Shown one piece after another: positions 5,360-12,498 of a stretch of DNA of 17,472 nucleotides. Where the stretch lies: contig CALFIZ010000122.1 of the NCBI GenBank assembly GCA_937877575.1, positions 1 to 17,472 of the forward strand, read 5' to 3'. A model generated the notes under the pieces. It was not told the DNA's origin. It saw only the letters and a list, made by a program, of their open reading frames with translations, and searched no databases. This DNA is from an uncultured Marinilabiliales bacterium. Its GTDB lineage: Bacteria > Bacteroidota > Bacteroidia > Bacteroidales > BM520. The position numbers and the translations under genes are program-made. The first letter of the stretch is position 1, and each line of letters begins with the position of its first letter.

Positions 5360-5977
5360 ATGCCAGCAAGAATCAGATTACAGAGAAAAGGTAAAAAGGG
5401 ACAACCTTTTTATCAGATAGTTATTGCGGATGGTCGTGCACCACGAGACGGAAAATATATCGAGAGAATTGGCACGTATAATCCCCTGACAATACCAGCA
5501 AAAATAACTATTGACGACGAACGCGCCATTTATTGGCTCCAGGCAGGCGCACAACCTACCGACACAGTAAGAAACATCTTATCCTACAAGGGCGTTCTTC
5601 TTAAGAACCACCTTCAGATAGGAGTTAAGAAAGGTGCTATTACCCAAGCCGTTGCCGATAACAGATACAATGAATGGCTTCAGGCTAAGGAGGCCAAGAT
5701 AGCTGCTATAGCAAAGAAGAAAGAGACATCAGACCGTAATGTTCAGAAATCAAGATTAGAAGAAGAAAAGAAAATTAACGAAGCTCGCGCAGAAGTCCTC
5801 GCAAAGAAAGCAGCTGAAGAAGCAGCAAAGAAAGCCGCTGAACTCGCTGCCGCTCAGGCTGAACAGGAAGCTGCCGCTGCCGCTGAGGCCGCTGCCGCTG
5901 AAGTTGCAGCTGCTGAACCGGCACAGGAAACTCCAGCTGAACCGACACAGGAAACCCCTGCTGAAGTTAACGCTTAA
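5360..5977 (+). CDS. rpsP: 30S ribosomal protein bS16 with long Ala/Glu-rich tail
   Basis: Small-subunit assembly protein S16, which binds the 5' and central domains of 16S rRNA. Residues 1-85 are the normal S16 core (MPARIRLQRKGKKGQPFYQI at the start, then the RDGKYIERIGTYNPL motif). Residues about 86-115 are a Bacteroidetes-type extension including an AVADNRYNEWLQAKEAKI helix. Residues 115-205 are a low-complexity Lys/Glu/Ala tail: a predicted helix rich in KKAAEEAAKKAAELAAAQ units, then a Pro/Thr/Glu stretch encoded by a 24-base tandem repeat. E. coli S16 is about 82 residues, so this protein is more than twice that length. It is last in rpmG-DUF4295-rpsP, 21 bases after DUF4295, and ends at a strong terminator. 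Confidence 0.96.
   Translation: MPARIRLQRKGKKGQPFYQIVIADGRAPRDGKYIERIGTYNPLTIPAKITIDDERAIYWLQAGAQPTDTVRNILSYKGVLLKNHLQIGVKKGAITQAVADNRYNEWLQAKEAKIAAIAKKKETSDRNVQKSRLEEEKKINEARAEVLAKKAAEEAAKKAAELAAAQAEQEAAAAAEAAAAEVAAAEPAQETPAEPTQETPAEVNA
5915..5962 (+). repeat. 24-base tandem repeat in the rpsP tail
   Basis: Two adjacent 24-base units (5915-5938 and 5939-5962) match at 21 of 24 positions and encode EPAQETPA and EPTQETPA. Two of the three differences are silent. Upstream, 5860-5914 is a degenerate GCTGCC-rich stretch encoding poly-Ala/Glu. Such repeats can expand or contract by slippage, so tail length probably varies between strains. Confidence 0.8.
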
Positions 5978-5996
5978 TCTGTCTTTAAACATAATG

Positions 5997-6028
5997 AAAA
6001 GTCGTCCTTACCCGACGACTTTTTTTTT
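5997..6028 (+). terminator. Rho-independent terminator after rpsP
   Basis: A perfect ten-pair stem (5997-6006 with 6014-6023) with a seven-base loop and nine consecutive T (6020-6028). It ends the rpmG-DUF4295-rpsP transcript 19 bases after the rpsP stop and lies only 22 bases before the rimM ATG. Confidence 0.93.
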
Positions 6029-6050
6029 CGTTATCACATAATATTTGAAT

Positions 6051-6596
6051 ATGCTCAGGAAAGATAACTTCGTGAAAATCGGCAGAATAAAGAAAAAAGT
6101 CGGTAAGGGAAATGAATATGTCATGACGCTCTCAACAGACCTCGACATATTCTCCGTTCTCGATGACACCCTCTTTGTCGATATAAACGGCTGCGACCTG
6201 CTCCCTATCTTTCCGGAATTGTACTCCGAACAGTCACCAAGAAACATTAAAATCAGATTCAACGACATAAACAACAACGGCACATATCTCAATAAAGACG
6301 TCTATGTGCCGAAAGAACTCCTCGACGGCTTGGAAGTGCAAGTCACCGACATGGATCTGATCGGCTGGAATGTCTATGACACGAAAGCAGGATACATAGG
6401 CAAAATCGTTGACACCATCGTATCCTCGCAACAGGCAGTGCTTATTGTCAGCCGCTCGAAAGAAGGCACCGATGAAATCATGATTCCACTACATGAAGAC
6501 CTGATTGAAAGCTCAAATATTGAAGAGAAATCCATTACCTTCAAACTGCCTGACGGACTTCTTGACATCAACGACTCAAAATACGAAACAATATGA
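6051..6596 (+). CDS. rimM: ribosome maturation factor RimM, divergent N-terminus
   Basis: 16S rRNA processing factor that binds S19 and assists 30S head assembly. The protein has 181 residues from the ATG at 6051; a TTG two codons upstream is possible but unneeded. The N-terminal barrel starts FVKIGRIKKKVGKGNEY, where most RimM proteins have a GxI...HGxxGE motif; the His-Gly pair is missing here. The middle has the YVPKELL strand, and the C-terminal PRC-barrel (about 95-175) shows WNVYDTKAGYIGKIVD and the LPDGLLDIN end typical of RimM. Identity rests mainly on that C-terminal half and the position after rpsP. The stop overlaps the cinA start (ATGA). The upstream terminator leaves no obvious promoter space. 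Confidence 0.87.
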   Translation: MLRKDNFVKIGRIKKKVGKGNEYVMTLSTDLDIFSVLDDTLFVDINGCDLLPIFPELYSEQSPRNIKIRFNDINNNGTYLNKDVYVPKELLDGLEVQVTDMDLIGWNVYDTKAGYIGKIVDTIVSSQQAVLIVSRSKEGTDEIMIPLHEDLIESSNIEEKSITFKLPDGLLDINDSKYETI

Positions 6597-7855
6597 CCAC
6601 AAGCGAAATAATAACTATAGGTGACGAATTGCTTATAGGTCAGGTTCTCAATACCAACGTGGCGTGGATCGCACAACAGCTCAGCGCTTTGGGAATCAAC
6701 ATATTACGTGATGTCACAGTCGGCGATGACGAAAATGAAATACTCAGGACCTTAAAGGAATGCTACTCCGAATGTGATGTGGTAATCGTCACCGGAGGCT
6801 TGGGCCCGACAAAAGATGACATAACAAAAGGCTGTGCCTGCAAACTATTCAACTGCGGACTGGCTTTCAACGAAGAGGCGTTTCAGAACGTGGTCAGCAG
6901 ATTCAGCGCACTTGGATATGAAATCACTGAAAACAACAGGATGCAGGCAATGGTTCCTGACAAATGCATTCCGTTGCAGAACCATAACGGAACCGCACCA
7001 GGTATGCTTTTCAAAGAAAATGTTGACGGCAAAACCAAGATAATGGTGTTTCTTCCGGGGGTCCCTTTGGAAATGAAAGGTCTGATTGAAGACTATGTTC
7101 TTGATATTCTTAAAGATACGTACCAAAACAATGGTTTATACTACAGAACTGTCCTAACACAGGGAAAAGGCGAATCATTCATTGCCGAAATCATAAAAGA
7201 CTGGGAGGCCGCTCTGCCTGAGAATGTCAAACTTGCATATCTTCCGCAATACGGAAGCGTAAGACTGAGAATCACTGCATACGGCAGCAACTTGGAGGAG
7301 AATAAAGTCATCGTCAACCGGGAACTTGAGAAACTCGTAAAACTCATTCCCGAATGGGTTTACGGCTATGATGACGACACCATAGAACATGCCGTAGGCG
7401 TGCTTCTGAAAAAGGACAACCTTACCATTGCAACGGCTGAAAGCTGTACAGGAGGCAACATAGCCCACCATTTGACTCTCGTCCCTGGCAGTTCCGATTA
7501 TTTCAAAGGAGCAATTGTTGCCTATTTCGAAGACATAAAAAATGACGTTCTCGGAGTGAAAAAGGAAACAATATCCAAATATGGAGTGGTAAGCAAAGAA
7601 ACGGCGGAAGAGATGTCACAATGTGCAAGGAAGCTGATGAATACCGATGTGGCAATAGCCACGACAGGTTATGCGGGACCGGGTGGAGGAGATGAAAAGA
7701 GTCCGGTCGGAACCGTATGGATTTCGGTTGCAGGACGAAATTTCGGGACAAGTGAGATGTTCCATTTCGGGACAAACAGAGAAATAAATATTAAAAGAAC
7801 AACATACAATGCCTTGAAGATGGTTTATAACTGTCTAAGAGACAAAAAGTTATAG
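6593..7855 (+). CDS. cinA: CinA-like nicotinamide-nucleotide amidase
   Basis: Two-domain protein of pyridine nucleotide salvage/repair. The N-terminal MoaB/molybdopterin-binding-like domain (COG1058, ADP-ribose pyrophosphatase in studied members) covers about 1-170, with TGGLGPTKDD at 67-76 and a later LPGVPLEMK. After a linker domain, the C-terminal PncC amidase domain (about 258-420) deaminates NMN; its TAESCTGG motif is at 281-288, with S284 the expected nucleophile, and TGYAGPGGG follows further on (usually TGIAGPGGG). The length of 420 is normal. It starts inside the rimM stop by four bases. The next gene, rpmB, has its own promoter 104 bases away. The competence name is historical and implies no competence role here. 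Confidence 0.95.
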   Translation: MTTSEIITIGDELLIGQVLNTNVAWIAQQLSALGINILRDVTVGDDENEILRTLKECYSECDVVIVTGGLGPTKDDITKGCACKLFNCGLAFNEEAFQNVVSRFSALGYEITENNRMQAMVPDKCIPLQNHNGTAPGMLFKENVDGKTKIMVFLPGVPLEMKGLIEDYVLDILKDTYQNNGLYYRTVLTQGKGESFIAEIIKDWEAALPENVKLAYLPQYGSVRLRITAYGSNLEENKVIVNRELEKLVKLIPEWVYGYDDDTIEHAVGVLLKKDNLTIATAESCTGGNIAHHLTLVPGSSDYFKGAIVAYFEDIKNDVLGVKKETISKYGVVSKETAEEMSQCARKLMNTDVAIATTGYAGPGGGDEKSPVGTVWISVAGRNFGTSEMFHFGTNREINIKRTTYNALKMVYNCLRDKKL

Positions 7856-7890
7856 TATCGAAACATAATAAAAAAATTTTTAAGCAAAAA

Positions 7891-7922
7891 ATTGAATTTT
7901 AGAAAAAAAAGTGCGAAATTTG
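7891..7922 (+). promoter_or_regulatory. probable rpmB promoter
   Basis: ATTG (7891-7894) and GAAATTTG (7915-7922), followed by CA, are separated by 20 bases, the spacing expected for the Bacteroidetes -33 TTTG and -7 TAnnTTTG boxes, each with one mismatch. The element sits in the A/T-rich 104-base gap between cinA and rpmB, with a GGGAGA purine stretch (7948-7953) just before the rpmB start. Confidence 0.45.
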
Positions 7923-7959
7923 CACCGTTTTTTAAAATAGTAAAAAAGGGAGAATTAAA

Positions 7960-8202
7960 ATGTCAAAGATTTGTCAACTTACAGGTAAAAGGGTAATGAG
8001 CGGAAACAATGTTTCCCATTCACATATAAAAACAAGAAGGAAATTTTATCCCAACCTTCAGAACAAGAAATATTATCTTCCTGAGGAAGATTGCTGGATT
8101 CAATTGAGGCTTTCAACTTCTGCAATGAAGGACATAAACAAGAAAGGTTTATCAAAGGTATTGAAAGAAGCAGAACAGAAAGGTCTTATCATAATAGATT
8201 AA
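7960..8202 (+). CDS. rpmB: 50S ribosomal protein bL28
   Basis: Basic large-subunit protein L28. The 80-residue protein starts MSKICQLTGKRVMSGNNVSH, followed by SHIKTRRKFYPNLQNKKYYL, the standard L28 pattern, and ends KEAEQKGLIIID. Only one of the cysteines of the zinc form (C5) remains near the N-terminus, with another at about residue 46 outside the motif, so it is probably zinc-independent. In many Bacteroidetes rpmB is followed directly by rpmG and DUF4295; here it stands alone between cinA and a terminator, while those two lie upstream of rpsP. Confidence 0.96.
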   Translation: MSKICQLTGKRVMSGNNVSHSHIKTRRKFYPNLQNKKYYLPEEDCWIQLRLSTSAMKDINKKGLSKVLKEAEQKGLIIID

Positions 8203-8262
8203 TATACAAAACAGAAATAAACTTCATAACTTTAAGTGTGTGTTGTAATAGTTGATTTTTGG

Positions 8263-8295
8263 GAGGGCTGTCGTGAGACAGTCCTCTTTTTTTTT
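8263..8295 (+). terminator. Rho-independent terminator after rpmB
   Basis: A ten-pair stem (8263-8272 with 8277-8286, one G-U pair) with a GTGA tetraloop and nine T at 8287-8295. It lies 60 bases after the rpmB stop and abuts the end of the convergent DUF4837 gene at 8298. The reverse strand has no T tract after the stem, so it serves the forward transcript. Confidence 0.93.
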
Positions 8296-8297
8296 AC

Positions 8298-9311
8298 CTA
8301 CAGTTTGGCATCATCGGACACCCAGCGGCGGATTGAGTAAATCATGGCTTCCAGCTGCATCATAAACACACGTTTCTCTTTGCTTGGAGCATAAACGAAG
8401 GAATCTATTGTGAGGACTTTGTTGTTAACGGTATCAACGATGGTATAATTGAGAAATGTCCCCCCCATGTAATCGCCTTCACAGTCCCAGGCACCACGCG
8501 ACTCGATTGCATAAAGTCCGTTGAGGCTGACCTCCTTGCATGAAACAGGGAACTCATCGGAAACCTTGGCATACGAGCCTTCAATAGTTGCAGGGACATA
8601 CTGTTGCGTCATCAGATTGCGCTTCAGTTTGATATATCCAGGAGACAGCTGATTTTCAGTAACATAATCCTCATTGTAAATAAGAAAATCGGTACTTGTC
8701 CTGTCAGTTTCACTGCGAAGCCACATAAAGTCGTCATAGTTCTTTGCAATTCTGAAACCGGTGGTAATGTTGAAAGTGTAGCCGAATTTCTCCCCTACCT
8801 TCTTTATGACATCCCTGTTCAAAGCCGACGAATAATAAACGTTAAGTTTTTCCTTCTCGATTTCGTAATAGGATTTCAGCATCTGGTCTTTATATTTGCC
8901 GAAGAGGTCAACGACTGACTCCGTTGTTGGTCCCGTCAGCGTAAACACGCGCTGAGGCTTGGCCCACAAGTCCTTCTGTGTGCCGCCTTTGGCCTCAGAG
9001 CCTGGATTGACTTCAACTATGAGGATACTTTTTGAGAAATTGAACATCCTGTTCTGGTCAAGAGTTGCCCTGTTGATATGAAGAAGTTTATATAGCGGTT
9101 CTATCATCAGCATGGTGGGATCATTCTGACCGAAGAAACTGCGGATTGTGTCACCGACAGGTCCGTCCCAAACTTTGTCGGTACATACAACAACAAGTTC
9201 ATAGGTATTACCCATTGAGCCGGGTACCGCCGGGCCTTTCGTCTCTTTGCAGGAAGTTGCAAGAAGAGCCGATAGTAATAACGTGACAATCAAATATTTT
9301 CTCATTTTCAT
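8298..9311 (-). CDS. DUF4837 family lipoprotein
   Basis: A 337-residue lipoprotein of unknown function, recognised as DUF4837, a family restricted to Bacteroidetes. A signal peptide with the lipobox ...LLATSC places the lipidated cysteine at residue 21, followed by KETKG, so it is probably anchored in the envelope. The mature protein shows no transmembrane segment. Near the C-terminus, GSYAKVSDEFPV, ESRGAWDCEGDYMGGTFLNY and a final MIYSIRRW stretch are the most family-like parts. It is monocistronic by position: convergent with rpmB (terminator between) and divergent from the lytic transglycosylase gene, so the two share an 82-base promoter region. The first ATG is used here; a second at 9305 is equally possible. 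Confidence 0.85.
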   Translation of the reverse strand: MKMRKYLIVTLLLSALLATSCKETKGPAVPGSMGNTYELVVVCTDKVWDGPVGDTIRSFFGQNDPTMLMIEPLYKLLHINRATLDQNRMFNFSKSILIVEVNPGSEAKGGTQKDLWAKPQRVFTLTGPTTESVVDLFGKYKDQMLKSYYEIEKEKLNVYYSSALNRDVIKKVGEKFGYTFNITTGFRIAKNYDDFMWLRSETDRTSTDFLIYNEDYVTENQLSPGYIKLKRNLMTQQYVPATIEGSYAKVSDEFPVSCKEVSLNGLYAIESRGAWDCEGDYMGGTFLNYTIVDTVNNKVLTIDSFVYAPSKEKRVFMMQLEAMIYSIRRWVSDDAKL

Positions 9312-9340
9312 CGTTAATTAATCAGTTATAAAACTATGTG

Positions 9341-9348
9341 CAAAAGTA
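9341..9348 (-). promoter_or_regulatory. -7 promoter box for the DUF4837 gene
   Basis: On the minus strand this reads TACTTTTG followed by CA, matching TAnnTTTG, 29 bases before the ATG. No convincing -33 element was found at the expected distance. A matching box for the divergent forward gene is not evident. Confidence 0.6.
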
Positions 9349-9393
9349 CATTTTTTAATTTAAAAAACCCCTCCTTTTGTAATTTCAATCTTG

Positions 9394-10767
9394 ATGGAAC
9401 ACAAAAATATCATATTACTCATCTGTTTTACGTCAATACTATTGCTGACGACGCATACACATTGTTTGGCACAGAATACAGCCGACTCATCACGGCCACA
9501 CATATTCATCGGAGACTCAACAAGGTACGACTCAGTCAATTTGTCGAAATACGTCACAGTTGATTCAATAAAATACGTGGCTCCCGACTTGGAATTCAAC
9601 CTTTCAGATTCACTGTTTTTTGAAAGAATAGAAACGCTGAACACGGAATTGTTTCGTTCGAGGATGGAGTTCATTGCCGACTCATCGTACATCACAACTT
9701 ACAATTATTCAAAAAACACGATACCCAGATTTGATGAATCTGTATATAAACATCGTTTTGAAGAACTTGACGCCTCCACACCTATCAAATTGGAATACAA
9801 CAATATAGTCAGAAAATACATAGACCGCTACACAATAAATGGTAAAACTTATACTGAAAAGCTGTTGGGACTGACAACTTATTATTTCCCGATAATTGAG
9901 GAAATTCTAATAAAATACGAGCTTCCGATAGAACTGAAATATTTGTCTATAATAGAGTCAGGACTGAATCCTAACGTTACATCATCAAGGGGTGCCAAGG
10001 GGTTGTGGCAATTTATGCCAAGTACGGGGAAATTATACGGACTGAGATCGACATCCTACATTGACGACAGACTCGATATTATAAAATCGACCGAGGCCGC
10101 ATGTCTTCATTTGAAAGATTTGTACGACATATACGGCGACTGGCTCTTGGCATTGGCCGCGTACAATTCAGGTGTAGGCAATGTAAATAAGGCTATTAAC
10201 CGCTCAGGCGGAAAGAGAGACTATTGGCAAATTTACTTGTTTTTACCAGGTGAAACCCGAAACTACGTTCCGGCATTTTCAGCATTGAGTTATGTCTGCG
10301 CTTATCATTCAGAACACAACCTGAGACCGCAGATACCTCAGTTCACATTTTTCGATGTGGATACTGTGATTGTCAATAAAGTCATATCTTTCAATCAAAT
10401 AAACAAAGAAATCGGCACTTCAGTCAAAGATTTGGAGTTTCTCAACCCCGAATACGTCAGAAAGGTCGTTCCCGGTTCAAAAGATAATCCTTGCATAATA
10501 GTTCTTCCTGCCAACGATGCCGTGGCATTTGCTGTGCAATATCAAAAAGAACAAGCAACGACAGAAGATGGAAAAAAATCGACGGCAAACATGCAGTCAG
10601 ACAATTCATCAACAGACAGCACTGAAGAGCTGATTTATATAGTAAAAAAGGGTGACAACCTTAGCACAATAGCGAAAAAAAATCATACAACAGTAAAAAA
10701 GATAATGGAGGCCAGCAATCTAAAAAGCGATAAGCTGAAGATTGGCCAGAAATTAAAACTCAGATAA
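9394..10767 (+). CDS. membrane-bound or periplasmic lytic transglycosylase with LysM (MltD-like)
   Basis: Cleaves peptidoglycan glycan strands to 1,6-anhydro products. The ATG at 9394 is preferred to the TTG one codon earlier, giving 457 residues. An N-terminal signal peptide ends near CLAQ (about 26), and there is no lipobox. After an N-terminal linker comes the SLT domain (about 165-300): the catalytic glutamate is E188 in IIESGLNP, followed by SSRGAKGLWQFMPSTG and ALAAYNSGVGNVNKA, both hallmark motifs. A degenerate LysM-like stretch lies near 325-375 and a clear LysM at about 413-457 (YIVKKGDNLSTIAKKNHTTV...). It is separated by one base from ddl, so wall cleavage and wall precursor synthesis are co-transcribed. 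Confidence 0.93.
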   Translation: MEHKNIILLICFTSILLLTTHTHCLAQNTADSSRPHIFIGDSTRYDSVNLSKYVTVDSIKYVAPDLEFNLSDSLFFERIETLNTELFRSRMEFIADSSYITTYNYSKNTIPRFDESVYKHRFEELDASTPIKLEYNNIVRKYIDRYTINGKTYTEKLLGLTTYYFPIIEEILIKYELPIELKYLSIIESGLNPNVTSSRGAKGLWQFMPSTGKLYGLRSTSYIDDRLDIIKSTEAACLHLKDLYDIYGDWLLALAAYNSGVGNVNKAINRSGGKRDYWQIYLFLPGETRNYVPAFSALSYVCAYHSEHNLRPQIPQFTFFDVDTVIVNKVISFNQINKEIGTSVKDLEFLNPEYVRKVVPGSKDNPCIIVLPANDAVAFAVQYQKEQATTEDGKKSTANMQSDNSSTDSTEELIYIVKKGDNLSTIAKKNHTTVKKIMEASNLKSDKLKIGQKLKLR

Positions 10768-10768
10768 T

Positions 10769-11749
10769 ATGAAAAAGAATGTGGCACTAATAGCCGGAGG
10801 CTATTCCGGTGAATATGAAATCTCAATAATGAGCGGACAGCAGATAGCTGAACATATTGACAATGAACGTTTTGTCACTTACCTTATCATTGTGACAAAA
10901 AACAATTGGTATTACACTGACGAAGAAAACAACAGATATGAGATTGATAAAAACGACTTTTCACTGACCATAAAAGGAAAGAAAATCAAATTCGATGTGG
11001 CTTACATGATAATCCATGGGGTACCTGGAGAAAACGGACAGCTGCAAGGATACCTTGATTTGATGGGTATTCCCTACACCGGCTGCGACATGTATGCATC
11101 GGCAGCCACATTCAACAAATATTATTGCAAGTCAATTGCCGCTTCAGTAGGCATTCCGACTTCAAAATCATATTTTCTTACAAGAAACGAATATGATGTG
11201 GATGCAATTATAGAAAAAGTCGGACTTCCATGTTTCGTAAAGCCAAACAAAAACGGTTCAAGTGTCGGAATAACAAAGGTTTATGAGAAAGACAAACTTG
11301 GTGAAGCCATAGACAACGCATTTGCAGCCGACAACGAAGTCCTTATTGAAAATTTCGTCAAAGGACGTGAATTTGCCTGTGGAATATTCAACAAAAAAGG
11401 AATCAACATAGTACTGCCCGTCACCGAAATCATAGCAAAGAATGACTTTTTCGACTACGAGGCAAAATACACAAGCGGCAAATCGGATGAGGTGACACCC
11501 GCCGACATTGACGAAGAAACGGCAGCCACAATTTCTGCATATACCAACCTAATGTATGAGACTCTGCACTGCAAGGGACTTGTAAGGGTTGACTTCATTG
11601 CCACTGATGAGGAAGTCACATTCCTCGAACTCAACGCCATACCGGGCATGTCGGCAGCCAGCATCATTCCAAAGCAACTCGGATGCTACGGCATGGAGAT
11701 GAAAGAATTAGTCAATTTACTCCTTGATGAAGCACTCAATTCGAAATAG
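10769..11749 (+). CDS. ddl: D-alanine--D-alanine ligase
   Basis: ATP-grasp ligase making the D-Ala-D-Ala dipeptide for peptidoglycan precursors; cytosolic. The 326-residue protein starts KKNVALIAGGYSGEYEIS, with E15 at the position that binds the first D-Ala. CFVKPNKNGSSVGI carries the ATP-binding lysine and the GSSVG loop (163-167). VRVDF and LELNAIPGMSAASIIPKQ near residues 270-310 provide the metal ligands and product-site residues. Length and motifs are normal. Specificity (D-Ala versus D-Lac) cannot be read confidently, but nothing suggests a resistance-type ligase: no vanH or vanX homologues are adjacent. It follows the lytic transglycosylase by one base and overlaps pssA. Confidence 0.95.
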   Translation: MKKNVALIAGGYSGEYEISIMSGQQIAEHIDNERFVTYLIIVTKNNWYYTDEENNRYEIDKNDFSLTIKGKKIKFDVAYMIIHGVPGENGQLQGYLDLMGIPYTGCDMYASAATFNKYYCKSIAASVGIPTSKSYFLTRNEYDVDAIIEKVGLPCFVKPNKNGSSVGITKVYEKDKLGEAIDNAFAADNEVLIENFVKGREFACGIFNKKGINIVLPVTEIIAKNDFFDYEAKYTSGKSDEVTPADIDEETAATISAYTNLMYETLHCKGLVRVDFIATDEEVTFLELNAIPGMSAASIIPKQLGCYGMEMKELVNLLLDEALNSK

Positions 11750-12446
11750 CATACCGAATTCCCTCACTACGCTGAACATCGTTTCAGGTTTTATCGGCAT
11801 AGTCTTCATTTTGCGGTTCAACCAGCCGAGGATGGGCATACTGTTCATGTTCATAGCAGCATTTTTCGACCTTATTGACGGATTGTCGGCAAGATTACTG
11901 AAGGCAACATCGGATATAGGTAAAGAGTTGGATTCACTGTGCGATATTGTTTCCTTCGGAGTACTTCCGGGTACACTGATGTTCGACTTTTTATGCAATT
12001 TCACGTCAGAATTCACAGGTATGGGAAGATTCATTCCGTTCATTTCGCTGCTGATACCTGCATTCACGGCTTTACGGCTTGCCATCTTCAACACTAACGA
12101 ACAGTCGCTCAAAACCTTCAACGGACTGTCATGCCCGATTGCTGCAGCCATTTTTGCAGCGATAGTCCTGAATTCACATACCATGCCGATACTACAGTCC
12201 ATGTCTCCCCCATGGGCAATATGCATAATTACAGCCATCATACTGCTGCTGTGTATCCTTATGATTTCAAAAGTCAGATTTCTCACAATGAAATTCAAGA
12301 CGTTTTCTTGGAAAGACAACTACTTAACCTATCTCTTTGCAGTTGCTGCCGCCATATTACTGACAACATTCGGATTTGATGCAATACTCTATGGTTTAGT
12401 ACTTTACATAATAATATCATTAATATTTGCAAACAGACAGTCCTGA
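11727..12446 (+). CDS. pssA: CDP-diacylglycerol--serine O-phosphatidyltransferase
   Basis: Membrane enzyme making phosphatidylserine, the precursor of phosphatidylethanolamine. It has 239 residues from the ATG at 11727; a TTG one codon upstream is the alternative. The CDP-alcohol phosphotransferase motif D-G-x2-A-R-x8-G-x3-D-x3-D is complete at D51, G52, A55, R56, G65, D69 and D73. The protein is otherwise a series of hydrophobic helices (about eight). The N-terminal NSIPNSLTTLNIVSGFIG is typical of the type II bacterial PssA family. The start lies 23 bases inside ddl in another frame, implying tight translational coupling. A phosphatidylserine decarboxylase gene, the usual partner, is not in the window. 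Confidence 0.93.
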   Translation: MKHSIRNSIPNSLTTLNIVSGFIGIVFILRFNQPRMGILFMFIAAFFDLIDGLSARLLKATSDIGKELDSLCDIVSFGVLPGTLMFDFLCNFTSEFTGMGRFIPFISLLIPAFTALRLAIFNTNEQSLKTFNGLSCPIAAAIFAAIVLNSHTMPILQSMSPPWAICIITAIILLLCILMISKVRFLTMKFKTFSWKDNYLTYLFAVAAAILLTTFGFDAILYGLVLYIIISLIFANRQS

Positions 12447-12498
12447 AAGCATAACAAATTGATTATCCACAAGTTATAAACTTCATAATTGAATAAAA

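Noticed and set aside
12463..12471. TTATCCACA, a perfect match to the DnaA box, just after pssA
   Set aside because: It is a single 9-mer in an intergenic gap with no second box or AT-rich unwinding array nearby. One such match in a window of this size is not surprising.
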